DNA of 22,662 bases from Hypsibius dujardini (lineage: Eukaryota > Tardigrada > Eutardigrada > Parachela > Hypsibiidae), in NCBI GenBank assembly GCA_001579985.1, contig LRSR01006749.1, positions 1-22,662 of the forward strand, in the 5' to 3' direction. The notes under the pieces are model-generated. The model had not been told where the DNA came from and ran no database searches. It saw only the letters and a list, made by a program, of their open reading frames with translations. This document shows, in pieces, positions 1-9,066 of this stretch. The position numbers were made by a program, and so were the translations under genes. Position 1 is the first letter of the stretch, and each line of letters opens with the position of its first letter.

Positions 1-837
1 GTTAGGTCTACCAACCGTAAGTTGGATAGTTAACAAGTTTATTAGACTGATAGTAAAGACCGTTAGAGAAATAAACTGGAAGAAAGGAAAGAAGGTGTAG
101 AACTGCTGTAGAAATAATAAAACACATTATTATATAGTAAAGTTTTAACTATAGAAATGAAGGTAAATGGCACATACATCAGAATAGGGTTAATAGAGTG
201 GACAGAGTTACAAACTAAGTATGATACTCCTGAGTTAAAGAACTATCATGATTGGATATGGGGACTTGTTGGGCGTGTCCAACATGTGAATCAACAGACC
301 GTCAACCACCACAAGTCACTAGCGTTTCTGTTCTTGCACATTGGGTAGTAAAACAGTAATGATGTTACAGCTGTGGCACGATTTCTTGACGAAGAACAAG
401 GGAACCGTTAAGTGGACCGCACGCTTTGCGAAAAAAGCTGCTTTAATCGGAACAGACAAACCGGGAAAAATTATAGATTTTCTCTTAAATTTGAACAACG
501 AAAATATAGAACTTTTCTAAAACAAAGAAAGTACAATTTCATGTAGAATTGGGACAGGGGTGGGAGGCTTTGAAGATTTTGAAGATGGCATTTTTGGAAT
601 CAATCGATGAATCAATCTTTACAACGGCTGGAAATTTTCGCGTTCGTTTGAAGAAATAGGCAAGACATCAATCAACTTAGACAACACACAGTAAAGAGAG
701 GATATTTGCAATTGATTGATTTTTTGGGCCGTGCAGTTTGTCCGTTCCTGTTTACGGTGTATGTTGCGTTCCACTTAACGGCCCTTGTTCTTCGTCAAGA
801 ATTCGTGCCACAGCTGTAGCTCTAATTTTACTTCCAG
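1..837 (+). other. Intron (or 5' flank) upstream of the first visible protease exon
   Basis: AT-rich sequence without a convincing exon. The exon starting at 838 has a clear acceptor (polypyrimidine tract ending ttccag) and begins in the middle of a codon, so coding sequence must lie further upstream, outside the window. The exons that would encode the first half of this trypsin-fold unit (His57 and Asp102 regions) are not found here. The stretch contains a foldback element, listed separately. A 63-codon open frame at 157-348 resembles nothing I know. Confidence 0.6.
365..820. repeat. Foldback element with imperfect inverted arms
   Basis: The outer arm at about 365-416 is the near-perfect reverse complement of about 771-820; both carry the core acagctgtggcacga and gaagaacaaggg. 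Similarity continues more weakly inward to about 463 on the left and 726 on the right. The spacer is about 260 bp. The right arm ends roughly 17 bp before the exon at 838, so the element sits next to the polypyrimidine tract. No transposase frame and no obvious target-site duplication were seen. It is probably a non-autonomous DNA element or an inverted duplication. Confidence 0.7.
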
Positions 838-1900
838 GCTCGTCCGACAGCGATCCTGTTCCCTTTAAATGGACTACGCAGAAGATAGTGGACCAGAAAA
901 ACACCACTGTCTGCCCCGCCCTTCAAGATGCGAGATCGGGAGCCATGACTGGAGCTAACAACTTTTACTGTAATTAGAACTTCGACTTGATATTTGACTC
1001 AACGAGGATTCGATCAGTTCGAACTCATCTTCAAACCGAGCCGAACTGAATTTCCTGTGTACTTTTACTTCTTTTTAGGCACAAGTGGACCAGCCGATTT
1101 GGACTCGTGTGTCGCCGACCAAGGTGAGCACCGAACTAACTTCAAAAACCACTTCTCGATTCTCAAAGAAAAAACTCCGATTTTGTGGAAAAAAGTCTTC
1201 TCGATGCTGGCTCATCCGAAATTGCGCATGGAATCGACTAACATCACTGCGAAATAACTTTTCTGCAGACGCCAATTAATCCCGCAATGAAATGTTCGAT
1301 CGGAGAGTATCAAGGAATTGTACTTTCATTCATTTCTTAAAGTCTGAACAAATCGTAGAAACTGGAATCTTTAAGTTTCATTTCTTTTGAAATTCCAAAT
1401 TTTTCGTTACCCGAAACCGAAAAAATAATAATCCCAATTCGCAATTTTAAATCTTCTTAATTTTAAATAATATTTTTCCCGTTATATTCAGGAAGTGCCT
1501 TGGTCTGCTTCGACCCCGACACGGTGTCGCATTACCTCGCGGGTCTGATGTCCTTCAGTTCGGCCACTTGCAATCACGCATTGGGAATGCAGAGCGTCAA
1601 ACTTGCCAACTATCTCGATTGGATTCTGGAGGTCGTCAGGCCGAAGGAAGAAGCATCGACGACAACGACGACGACCAGTCGGTCCGTAGCACCGGCCGGT
1701 CAGAACGTTGTCCGGAAGAAGCAGGCGATAACTAAACAATGCGGCTTGCCGGGAAATGGCGTTCTCGACGCCTTCGGGATCGTTTCGCAGTTCACCAGCA
1801 AATCTATCATTAGACGTCGCTTTCCCGGCGGACCTCAAATGCACGAAACGGAGAGACGGCGAGTTGAATCGGCGGAGATATTTGGCAGGATCATCGGCGG
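838..1900 (+). other. Protease-homologue unit 1 (C-terminal half) and its linker
   Basis: Three exons, 838-969, 1079-1123 and 1492-1934. The first encodes DPVPFKW and ends at ANNFY, matching the corresponding exons of units 2 and 3. The active-site block reads DSCVADQGSALV, so Asp189 and Asp194 are present, but Ser195 is Gln and Gly197 is Ser. An intron (1124-1491) splits the codon after Gln195; units 2 and 3 lack it. The unit ends with MQSVKLANYLDWI, then a short Thr/Ser run and a linker with CGLPGN and DAFGIV. The same 443-bp exon runs on into the RIIGG start of unit 2. Confidence 0.8.
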
Positions 1901-4900
1901 GGCAGACTCGACGCTTGATCAAATCTGCTGGCAGGTAAGAAGCCTAAACAGAGGAGCTACATGAAAACGACCAAAAAAAATGGGAAAATGGAAAACTGGG
2001 AGGACAAAACTCTCCCCTCTCCTTCCCTTTCGCCGTTTCCTTCCGCGTTTACTCATAATTGACTCGCAAATGAAAACCAATGACCATGAATGATACTGTA
2101 GAAAAATACATGAGAGATAATGAATGCTGCAAATATATTAAAAATGCAAGTAAACGTGCGATAAAAAATCAAACGTAAAAAGGAACGTAAGTGAATTGAC
2201 TTTAATAAATTTTTTCTTCTCGAAATTGATGTTTTACAATTTTCAGATTGGAGCATGTTTGGAAGACGTTTTTGATGATCACTTGTACAAATTGGCGTGG
2301 TCGATTGTAACCTTGTAGGAGCGTACAGAACTCTGCGCGAAACTTCATTTTAAAAAATTCGCATGTACAGATTTCGATTTGACGAGAATTGGACCTTCTA
2401 TTTCTTTGCTGCGAGACTAAATAAAAATAAATAAAAAAGGAGTTGAATAAAATGTATTTTGCAGCCACCGCACTTTGTGTTCTCGGCAGGGTTTTATTGT
2501 GGCAAATCTGCCGGACGGTTCGGGCGCGGTGACGTGCGGAGCCATGATCATCGGTACACGGACCATTCTGACAACCGCCACTTGTCTGCTGGATCTTAAT
2601 CTGTTCGTGCTAGAAGTTTTTGTACACAATGCGGATCATTTCGTTTAATGCATTTCCTTACAAACTCATCTGTTTTCCAGGAGCCCGATTAAGGCTAGCG
2701 CAATCTCGGTCGTTGTGGGTGCCCGCAACACCAACGCTCCCAATTCAGGGGACCCCACAGGCTGTGAAGAAGAGTACCAGGTCCAAACAGTTACCAATCA
2801 TCCGCAATTCATTTACAACACCGCCAACAATGATATCGGCAAGATTGAATGTGTTCTGTTCTATTCTGTTCTGTTTTGTTCTGTTCTTTTTTGTTTTGCT
2901 CTGATTTGTTCTGTCTTGTTCTGTTTTGTTCTGTTTTGTTCTGTTCTGATTTGTTCTGTCTTGTTCTGTTTTGTTCTGTTCTGATTTGTTCTGTCTTGTT
3001 TTGTTCTGTTCTGTTTTGTTCTGTTCTGATTTGTTCTGTCTTGTTCTGTTTTGTTCTGTTTTGTTCTGTTCTGATTTGTTCTGTCTTGTTTTGTTTTGTT
3101 CTGTTTTGTTCTGTTCTGATTTGTTCTGATTTGTTCTGTTCTGTTTTTATTTTGTTCTGTTCTGTTGGGTTTAGTTCTGCTCTGTTCTGTTCTGTTCTGT
3201 TGTCATTTACCCGTAATATGGCTTCTAACACATCGAACCGTTTCTTTTTCTTTTAGCGGTTCTTACTTTGTCGACAGCAATCGACATTCAGAATAAGGCA
3301 TGTGCCTGTATCATTTGTCTGACTGATCGCGTGCCGACGGTGGGAGAACGCTGCATTATGAGCGGCTATGGATACGAGAATGCCGCCAATACGTGTAAGG
3401 ATTCAAGGGATTTTCATTGATTTTAAGAAACTACCTGTATTTAAATATAATTTATATTTATGTATACGCACTCGTATAGGTTTTACCCAAGTAACTTACG
3501 TTATTTAAGTATGTTACGTTTTTAATTTTATTTTTATTATTTATGTTGCGTAAGTTACTTAAGTAACGATTTCATAATTAATCTAGTTCTTTATGCTACT
3601 TATGCTACTTAAGTTACTCAAATTAGCTACGTTACACAAGTTGACTTACTTATTCTATTAATGTCGCTAATGTATTGTTACTAATGTTACTTATGCTAGT
3701 TATATTACACAAGTTACTTCAGTAACTGTTTCTGACTTACTTAAGTTACTTATCTTACTTGTGCTACCTAGGTCTTTCATGTTAGTTACATTACACGAGT
3801 TGGCTTACTGAAGTTACTGATGCTACTACTGTTACTAATGTCACTAATGTTAGTTTTATTACACAGGTTACATCAGTAACGATTTCTGATTTAAGTTACT
3901 TATGCTACTACTGTTACTAATGTCAGTAATGTTAGTTGTATTACACAGGTTACATCAGTAACGATTTCTGACTTAAGTTACTTATGCTACTACTGTTACT
4001 AATGTCAGTAATGTTAGTTGTATTACACAGGTTACATCAGTAACGATTTCTAACTCAAGTTACTTATTCTACTTTTGTTACATATATTAACTACATTACC
4101 CTAGTTACTTCAGTAGCAATTTCTTAAGTTACTTAAGTTACTTAAGTTACTTATGTTACTTATGTTTACTTATGTTACTTATGTTACTTATGTTTACTTA
4201 TGTTACTTATGTTACTTATGTAACATGACTTACTAAACAACCAGTTTTAAATTATGTCTTTCCTGAATTGTGTACTATTTGTACTCCTTAGTACCACGTG
4301 ATCCCATTCCACTGAAATGGGTAAATCAGACCATTAACCAGCAGAATACCGCCACCTCCGGCAATTGCGCTGTCTTCCAAGACACCGACGGCACGGAGAC
4401 CGACGTCAACAACTTTATGTGAGTGCATGTGCCTGGAATCTTTCAAGGAATAATGAAATCGTTCGCCTAGAAATTGTAATGTAAAGACGTAAAGAGGAAG
4501 AAGTGTACACAAGATGCATAACGCAAAAATAATAGGAGCAAACATTAGAAAGGTTTCGCAAACCGACTTGACCAAATAACATAACATAAAACATACGTTA
4601 TGTATCTTCCGTATAACGTACATCTCTCAATTTACAATTAAAAGATTCCACAATGTCGAGCTCGTATAGAATTTGCATAGAAAAGGGAAATTTATGTAGG
4701 TCATAAACGGAAAAGCAACGAAGCATTTGGAAAACGGTAGCGCGCGTAGCCAAAAAGTTATGCGTAATAATCAATAATTATTTAGAAGGTTATTCTGCGC
4801 TTTCTAACTATTTTTTTGAGAAAGAGTTGCCCTTTTTCGTCAGATGCTCAAACGGAGCCGTCGGACAGGATCAGTGTGTCGGTGACAACGGCGGACCGCT

Positions 4901-7900
4901 GACCTGCTTCAACCCTGTCACCAGATCCTATTACGCCGCCGGGATCATTTCGTTCGGCACGGCCAACTGCGGTACCGGAGGCGCCGGACAGAGCGTGAAG
5001 CTCGACAACTACTTGTCGTGGATCACCGCCAATTCCCTGCCCGGGGACGTGGTCATTCAACCATCTACGCCGGCAACCACGACCACGCCCACGCCCACGA
5101 CAACTACCACCTCTACTACCACAACTACAACACAAACGACCACTGGTAAGTTTCGAGTAACATCATATAACGCATCGATTGATTTGTTGATTGGTTGAAC
5201 AAATTTGAAGTCAACTGGGCGTTTTGTCAGTATAAAATAGTATTGGTAAATTAGTAAGTTGTCACGGGAATTTGCGCGCACCCGGACGCAGGATCTAACT
5301 AGATACGTGGTGCAGCGGACTCTGAATCGCATCGACCCGTGCCAAGGAAGGATGGGAATATACTATTCAATTACAAGGAACTAGTGAACTGCCAGGATTA
5401 CATACATAAAGATAGGATTATAAACCCAGAGAAATAGAAAAAATCGTTGATGATTCAGTGAAGACGATATACAGTACGAGGTAAAGGCCGTTAACCAGGC
5501 CGCTTTTAGAAATCGTAACTTAACCAGGCCGGTTTTTTCAACGTTGATTTCCCGGCGCTGCAGTGCTGCCATGCCATAACAGATGGGTTGAAAACATTCA
5601 GAAAACATTCTCTGACCCGTTTTAATTCGTTCCTAGGCCTCATGGTTCGAATGTGAGTCCAAAAAAAGGAAGAGAAGAATCTCAATGGAGAAGTGTGCAA
5701 GTAGCCCGGTAAAGGCGCCACTTCGGTTCCATCTCCCTGGGATGACTTTGCAAAAACGACGTATGCGCCACCTGTTGGCCTGCCGGCCTGGTTAAGTTAC
5801 GATTTCTAAAAGCGGCCTGGTTAACGGCCTTTACCTCGTACATACAAGAAAAAGGGCGATACGAAAGAAAGTCGTTAACCAAAGGGCGCATGTACAATAC
5901 AACTTCTTATCTAATACAACTAGACTAGACCAAAAGAGGGAGTAAGTGAATATGCGGAACTACGCTAAACGACTCGTAATGAAGAGGTAAATTATTATAA
6001 TGTACATTTTTATGAACGTGCAGTTCCCACAGTGCCGACCACTTTGAGTCCCACTACGACGACTTCGAGTCCCACGACGACAACCTCCAGTCCCGCTACG
6101 ACGACCACGTCCAGACCGACGACCGCGACGTCGACTTCCACCACGTCTACGCCCTTGGTGACCTTCATCCCACCGCCTGGGCCGAAACGTTGCGGTCTCC
6201 CGGGGAATAACGCAGTCGATCCGTTCGGTATTGTGGGCCAGTTTGGGGGCAAAACTAGCAAGGATCTGTTGGCGCGATTGAGTGCGACGTTGCTGCAGAA
6301 AAGGGTGTCCCGGCCATTGGATCGAATTATTGGCGGGTTCGACGCCTTACCGGCGGAGATTTGCTGGCAGGTATAGTATCATGATACTTTAATGTCTTAT
6401 TAATACTGAGTATTTACGAAACATTGAGTCAATCGGAGATGAAATGGTCCCGTTTTGTAACTTCTGCTACCGATATAAAGATCCCATTGAATGAATGTTA
6501 AATTCTTTAATGTGACGCCGTTTTTAAAGGCGTTCATCTTGGGCGACCTGCCGTCATCCCAGGGCGCGGTCTACTGCGGCGGGATCATCATCGGCTCCCA
6601 GACCATCCTCACCACCGCTAGTTGCATTTTAGATTTGAATCAGTAAGTCCTCAAAGAATCCATTCGGAATGCAGAGCCACAAAACGAAATCCCAGCAACA
6701 ATCATATTTCTGTTAATTAGCAATCCAATAGCAGCGTCTGCGATCTTCGTCACCGTGGGAGCGATCAACGACAACGCACCGGCGTCCAACGCTAACGACC
6801 CACTTCAGTGCGCCCAGGAATACACGGTGCAAACGGTCACGGTTCATCCGCAATTTGCCTACAGCACCAACGACAACGACATTGGTAAGGGATCTTTCAC
6901 ATTTGATAGATACACACGTGGCGAAAACATCAGGCTGACCGAATTAAAGCCAACTCTTTACCTGCGCCCAGCAAAATGGGGTGGTCGGAGTTTGAGCCAG
7001 TTTCGGCCAATGCGTGCAGCTGTCGACTGAGCTTGGTCGATGTGGTAAAAAACAGCTGCAGGCATTGGCCAGAATGGCTCAAACTCTGACCACCCCATTT
7101 TGCTGGGCGCCAGTAAAAATTTGGCTTTAATTCAGTCAGCCTGAGGTTTTTGCCACGTTTGTATCTGTCTTATAAATACGTTATAAATATATTTTGCGAG
7201 CAAGTAATTTGCATTTTTTTTATTTTTTTATCTTTGTGGTCGAAATTGTTTCAGCTTTACTGACACTGTCAGCGCCCATTGACATTCAGAATAAGCCGTG
7301 TGCCTGCACGCTCTGTCTGACCGACAGGGTACCACAGCGAAATGAAGTGTGCGTTATGAGCGGTTACGGCGAGGAAACTAACGACGGCACCGGTGAGTTT
7401 CCTCAGATAATTTCTTTTTACTTCGCGGCCTCCGCTCTACGAGGAATTGTAACCTAGGTAACATGTGTAACCTCTGTAACAAGTGCACACACTAATGACA
7501 AAGCGTTTTAATACACTCAAATCCGGGGAATCCCCTTTTCTGTTTCAGCCCTCCGAAATCCTGTGCCGCTGAAATGGGTCAAACAAACCATTCAACAACA
7601 AGGCGGCGTATCTTCCACACTCTGCGCCTCCTTCACTGACCCTTCCGGGTCCCGTCAGACTAATCTCGCTAACTTCCTGTATGATCCCAAATAATTATGA
7701 TTCCTGGTTCTGTGCTTCTGTTGAGTTGTCTGTCTGTCTGTCTACCTTCTGTCTGTCTGTCTGTCTGTCTGTCTGCCTGCCTGTCTGTCTGTCTGTCTGT
7801 CTGTCTGAACACTAATGATTAGATTATTCGTGCACATAAGGACATCGAAAATCTTTTTCGTTCCCTGCCAGGTGCTCTGCTGGCGTTGTCGGACAAGATC

Positions 7901-8181
7901 AGTGCATCAGCGACAACGGTGGACCCTTGGCGTGCTACAATCCCACCACCGGATCGTACTACGCGGCTGGTATCATCTCCTTCAGCTCGAGTCCCTGCGG
8001 CACCGGCGACGGCGGACAGAGCGTCAAGATCGTTAATTATCTCCAATGGATTGCGGATAATTCCCTGGCCGGCGACGTGGCCATCAACAGCACAACGGTA
8101 GTTACAAAGCCTCCGGTAACAACGTCAACCACGCCCATGCCATCAGGAACGGGGTATTTTTTTCAGGACCTTGCAGTTTAG
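838..8181 (+). CDS. Multidomain serine protease homologue (three trypsin-fold units, catalytically dead), 5' partial
   Basis: Exons: 838-969, 1079-1123, 1492-1934, 2490-2602, 2681-2838, 3257-3394, 4292-4418, 4844-5145, 6024-6370, 6530-6642, 6721-6884, 7255-7392, 7549-7678, 7872-8181. The phases close to give 885 residues and a TAG stop. The product has one partial and two complete trypsin-like units joined by Thr-rich linkers. Units 2 and 3 start with RIIGG and have the hydrophobic core, NDIA around Asp102, the C-terminal CxxDxGGPL region and a final helix (QSVKLDNYLSWI). The Ser195 position is Gln in unit 1 and Asn in units 2 and 3. The His57 position is Thr in unit 2 (LTTATC) and Ser in unit 3 (LTTASC). 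Asp189 and Asp194 are kept. Family knowledge: such homologues are secreted binding or cofactor proteins, often in immunity or development. That role is inference here, and the signal peptide lies outside the window. The tandem layout resembles a polyserase. Confidence 0.86.
1124..1491 (+). other. Intron specific to unit 1
   Basis: A GT-AG intron (gtgagc to ttcag) of 368 bp inside the active-site block. It is AT-rich with no repeat or gene that I recognise. Confidence 0.7.
1935..2489 (+). other. Intron without recognised content
   Basis: A 555-bp intron between the IIGG exon and the exon carrying the His57 position. The acceptor is set at 2488-2489 (ttctcggcag) because this gives phase 0 and the frame GFIVANLPDGSGAVTCG, which aligns with AFILGDLPSSQGAVYCG of unit 3. 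Earlier AGs at 2247 and 2464 do not give that frame. It is AT-rich and I see no element in it. Confidence 0.6.
2839..3256 (+). other. GC-AG intron filled by a pentanucleotide repeat
   Basis: The exon ends ATCG and is followed by gcaaga. The paralogous intron in unit 3 has ATTG followed by gtaagg. The downstream exon at 3257 (after ttttag) joins in phase 1 to give NNDIAVLTL. A GC donor is therefore the only placement that matches the paralogue. Most of the 418-bp intron is the (TTCTG)n array. Confidence 0.75.
2850..3203. repeat. (TTCTG/TTTTG)n microsatellite
   Basis: About 350 bp of pyrimidine-plus-G pentamer repeats (ttctg, ttttg, with interspersed gattt and tcttg). Long frames on both strands here (SVLFC-type and EQNRT-type) come from the repeat and are not genes. 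Confidence 0.95.
3395..4291 (+). other. Intron made largely of TTACTTAAG-like repeats
   Basis: An 897-bp intron. From about 3478 to 4232 it is composed of degenerate copies of ttacttaag/ttacttatg. It has no coding potential. Confidence 0.75.
3478..4232. repeat. Degenerate TTACTTA repeat with an 82-bp higher-order unit
   Basis: The short motif ttactta(a/t)g is repeated in diverged form. Between about 3830 and 4060 a longer unit with acacaggttacatcagtaac recurs at 3861, 3943 and 4025, that is every 82 bp with few changes. The right end (4120-4232) collapses to near-perfect ttacttatg copies. Confidence 0.9.
4419..4843 (+). other. Intron without recognised content
   Basis: A 425-bp intron (gtgagt to cgtcag) before the active-site exon of unit 2. 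I see no repeat or gene in it. Confidence 0.65.
5146..6023 (+). other. Intron inside the Thr-rich linker, carrying a MITE
   Basis: An 878-bp intron (gtaagt to gtgcag, phase 1) splitting the linker between units 2 and 3. The linker between units 1 and 2 has no intron at this point. About 370 bp of it is the MITE at 5474-5841. Confidence 0.75.
5474..5841. mobile_element. MITE-like DNA element with perfect 59-bp terminal inverted repeats
   Basis: 5474-5532 and 5783-5841 are exact reverse complements over 59 bp. They begin gtacgaggtaaaggccgtta and contain two copies of ttaaccaggccg. A 5-bp direct repeat, ataca, flanks both outer ends (5469-5473 and 5842-5846), which fits a target-site duplication. 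The interior (250 bp) has no transposase. The perfect arms suggest a recent insertion or gene conversion between arms. I cannot name the superfamily. Confidence 0.8.
6905..7169. repeat. Long palindromic foldback element in an intron
   Basis: The arms at 6905-7023 and 7052-7169 are near-perfect reverse complements of about 118 bp, separated by a 28-bp loop. Shared blocks include gcccagcaaaatggggtggtc and the motif ggctcaaactctgaccacc on the complementary arm. It fills most of the intron 6885-7254, whose ends are gtaagg and tttcag. A transcript of this intron could form a long hairpin. The arm sequence matches the minisatellite at 8751-9066. Confidence 0.9.
7725..7807. repeat. (GTCT)n microsatellite
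   Basis: Tetranucleotide repeat in the last protease intron (7679-7871). Confidence 0.97.
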
Positions 8182-8750
8182 ACCAAACAACACTCGTACT
8201 CTGCTGGACGATTTTTCACTACAAGAATGACAACGTATATTTATTTATTTATTTATTTGAGAAAGGTCCCCTTGTTCTTATGCGCGCTTACCTCATACAA
8301 TTTTCGGTGCACGTTGATCTTGAGATTGTTTTGCTTTACTAAATCCGACAGACATGCGTTAGATCAATAAAAATGACCTACCAATAACATTTTGAAACCG
8401 ATTTTGCGTCGCGGCAAGAGGAGTTTACGTGTGGCGCGCATCTTGCGAGAAGAAAGGGTCAGATGCACAAACCACATTTTTCCTTTGCGAAAAGGGTTAA
8501 TACTCATACTTTATACAACCAAAATATAATATCCTTAATTGATTAAATCGTTTTCGCGTGTAAACCGTTGTTTGCCGCGATGAGTCTGTTACTACTTATT
8601 TTACATTTCGTTGGACTTGAAACATATTTAAACAAGTTAAATATAAACAAGTTAAAACATATTTTTAAGATATCCTGAAATTTTAGTTTTCCGGGTTTTT
8701 TTTTCACTTTTCGTTAAATTAAAATTTCGCAGTTTTCCCATTTTTCCCTG
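8182..8750. other. 3' UTR and AT-rich intergenic sequence
   Basis: Apart from the poly(A) signal and a short (ttta)n run near 8240, nothing is recognised. Confidence 0.6.
8366..8371 (+). terminator. Putative poly(A) signal of the protease-homologue gene
   Basis: Canonical AATAAA about 185 nt after the stop codon at 8179-8181. It is the first canonical signal downstream. Confidence 0.55.
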
Positions 8751-9066
8751 ATGGCTCAAACTCTGCCACCGGGAAGTGGCTCAAACTCAGACCACCCTGG
8801 TGGCTCAAACTCTGTCACCGGGAAGTGGCTCAAACTCAGACCACCCTGGTGGCTCAAACTCTGCCACCGGGAAGTGGCTTAAACTCAGACCACCCTGGTG
8901 GCTCAAACTCTGCCACCGGGAAGTGGCTCAAACTCAGACCACCCTGGTGGCTCAAACTCTGCCACCGGGAAGTGGCTCAAACTCAGACCACCTTGATGGC
9001 TCAAACTCTGCCACCAAAAAGCGGCTCAAACTCTGCCACCAAAAAGCGGCTCAAACTCGGCCACCC
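8751..9066. repeat. 49-bp minisatellite built from a 24/25-bp dimer
   Basis: Five tandem copies of a 49-bp unit, each made of two half-units: ggctcaaactctgccaccg and ggctcaaactcagaccaccc. Two to three shorter diverged monomers with ccaccaaaaagc follow. Half-units start with gtgg and end near ccac. The half-unit agrees almost exactly with part of the foldback arm at about 7076-7095, so the array appears to be an amplified piece of that element family. Open frames across it are repeat shadows. Confidence 0.93.

Larger units (their letters stand above)
1890..5145 (+). other. Protease-homologue unit 2 with Thr-rich tail
   Basis: Starts at RIIGGADS near 1890 and runs over exons ending 1934, then 2490-2602, 2681-2838, 3257-3394, 4292-4418 and 4844-5145. 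Intron phases in order are 0, 2, 1, 1, 2, the same as in unit 3. Key residues: LTTATC (His57 replaced by Thr), NNDIAVL (Asp102 kept), DQCVGDNGGPL (Asp189, Gly193 and Asp194 kept; Ser195 replaced by Asn). The last exon ends in a Thr/Pro run of mucin type (likely O-glycosylated, an inference). An Arg before IIGG means the zymogen-like cleavage site is retained. Confidence 0.82.
6024..8181 (+). other. Linker and protease-homologue unit 3 (C-terminal unit)
   Basis: Exon 6024-6370 encodes a Thr/Ser/Pro run, then the CGLPGN and DPFGIV linker motifs, then DRIIGGFDA. The following exons are 6530-6642, 6721-6884, 7255-7392, 7549-7678 and 7872-8181. Key residues: LTTASC (His57 replaced by Ser), NDNDIALL (Asp102 kept), CSAGVVGQDQCISDNGGPL (Asp189 and Asp194 kept, Gly193 replaced by Ser, Ser195 by Asn). 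The end is a short Thr-rich tail and DLAV before TAG at 8179-8181. Confidence 0.82.

Noticed and set aside
157-348. 63-codon open frame in the first intron
   Set aside because: No similarity to the protease units or any known family, no splice signals that would join it, and length within chance for AT-rich DNA.
2809-3256. Long open frames on both strands across the TTCTG array
   Set aside because: Products are pure repeats (SVLFC, EQNRT) created by the absence of stop codons in the microsatellite; the region is an intron by comparison with unit 3.
8099-8167. Possible extra intron near the 3' end of the protease-homologue gene (donor after agcacaacg, acceptor tttcag)
   Set aside because: The reading without the intron is a Thr/Pro-rich tail like the other linkers and ends in a clean stop, and the intron would be unusually short. 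It remains possible as an alternative end.
8751-9066. Regular direct repeats resembling a CRISPR array
   Set aside because: The units are contiguous with no unique spacers, and the genome is animal nuclear DNA.
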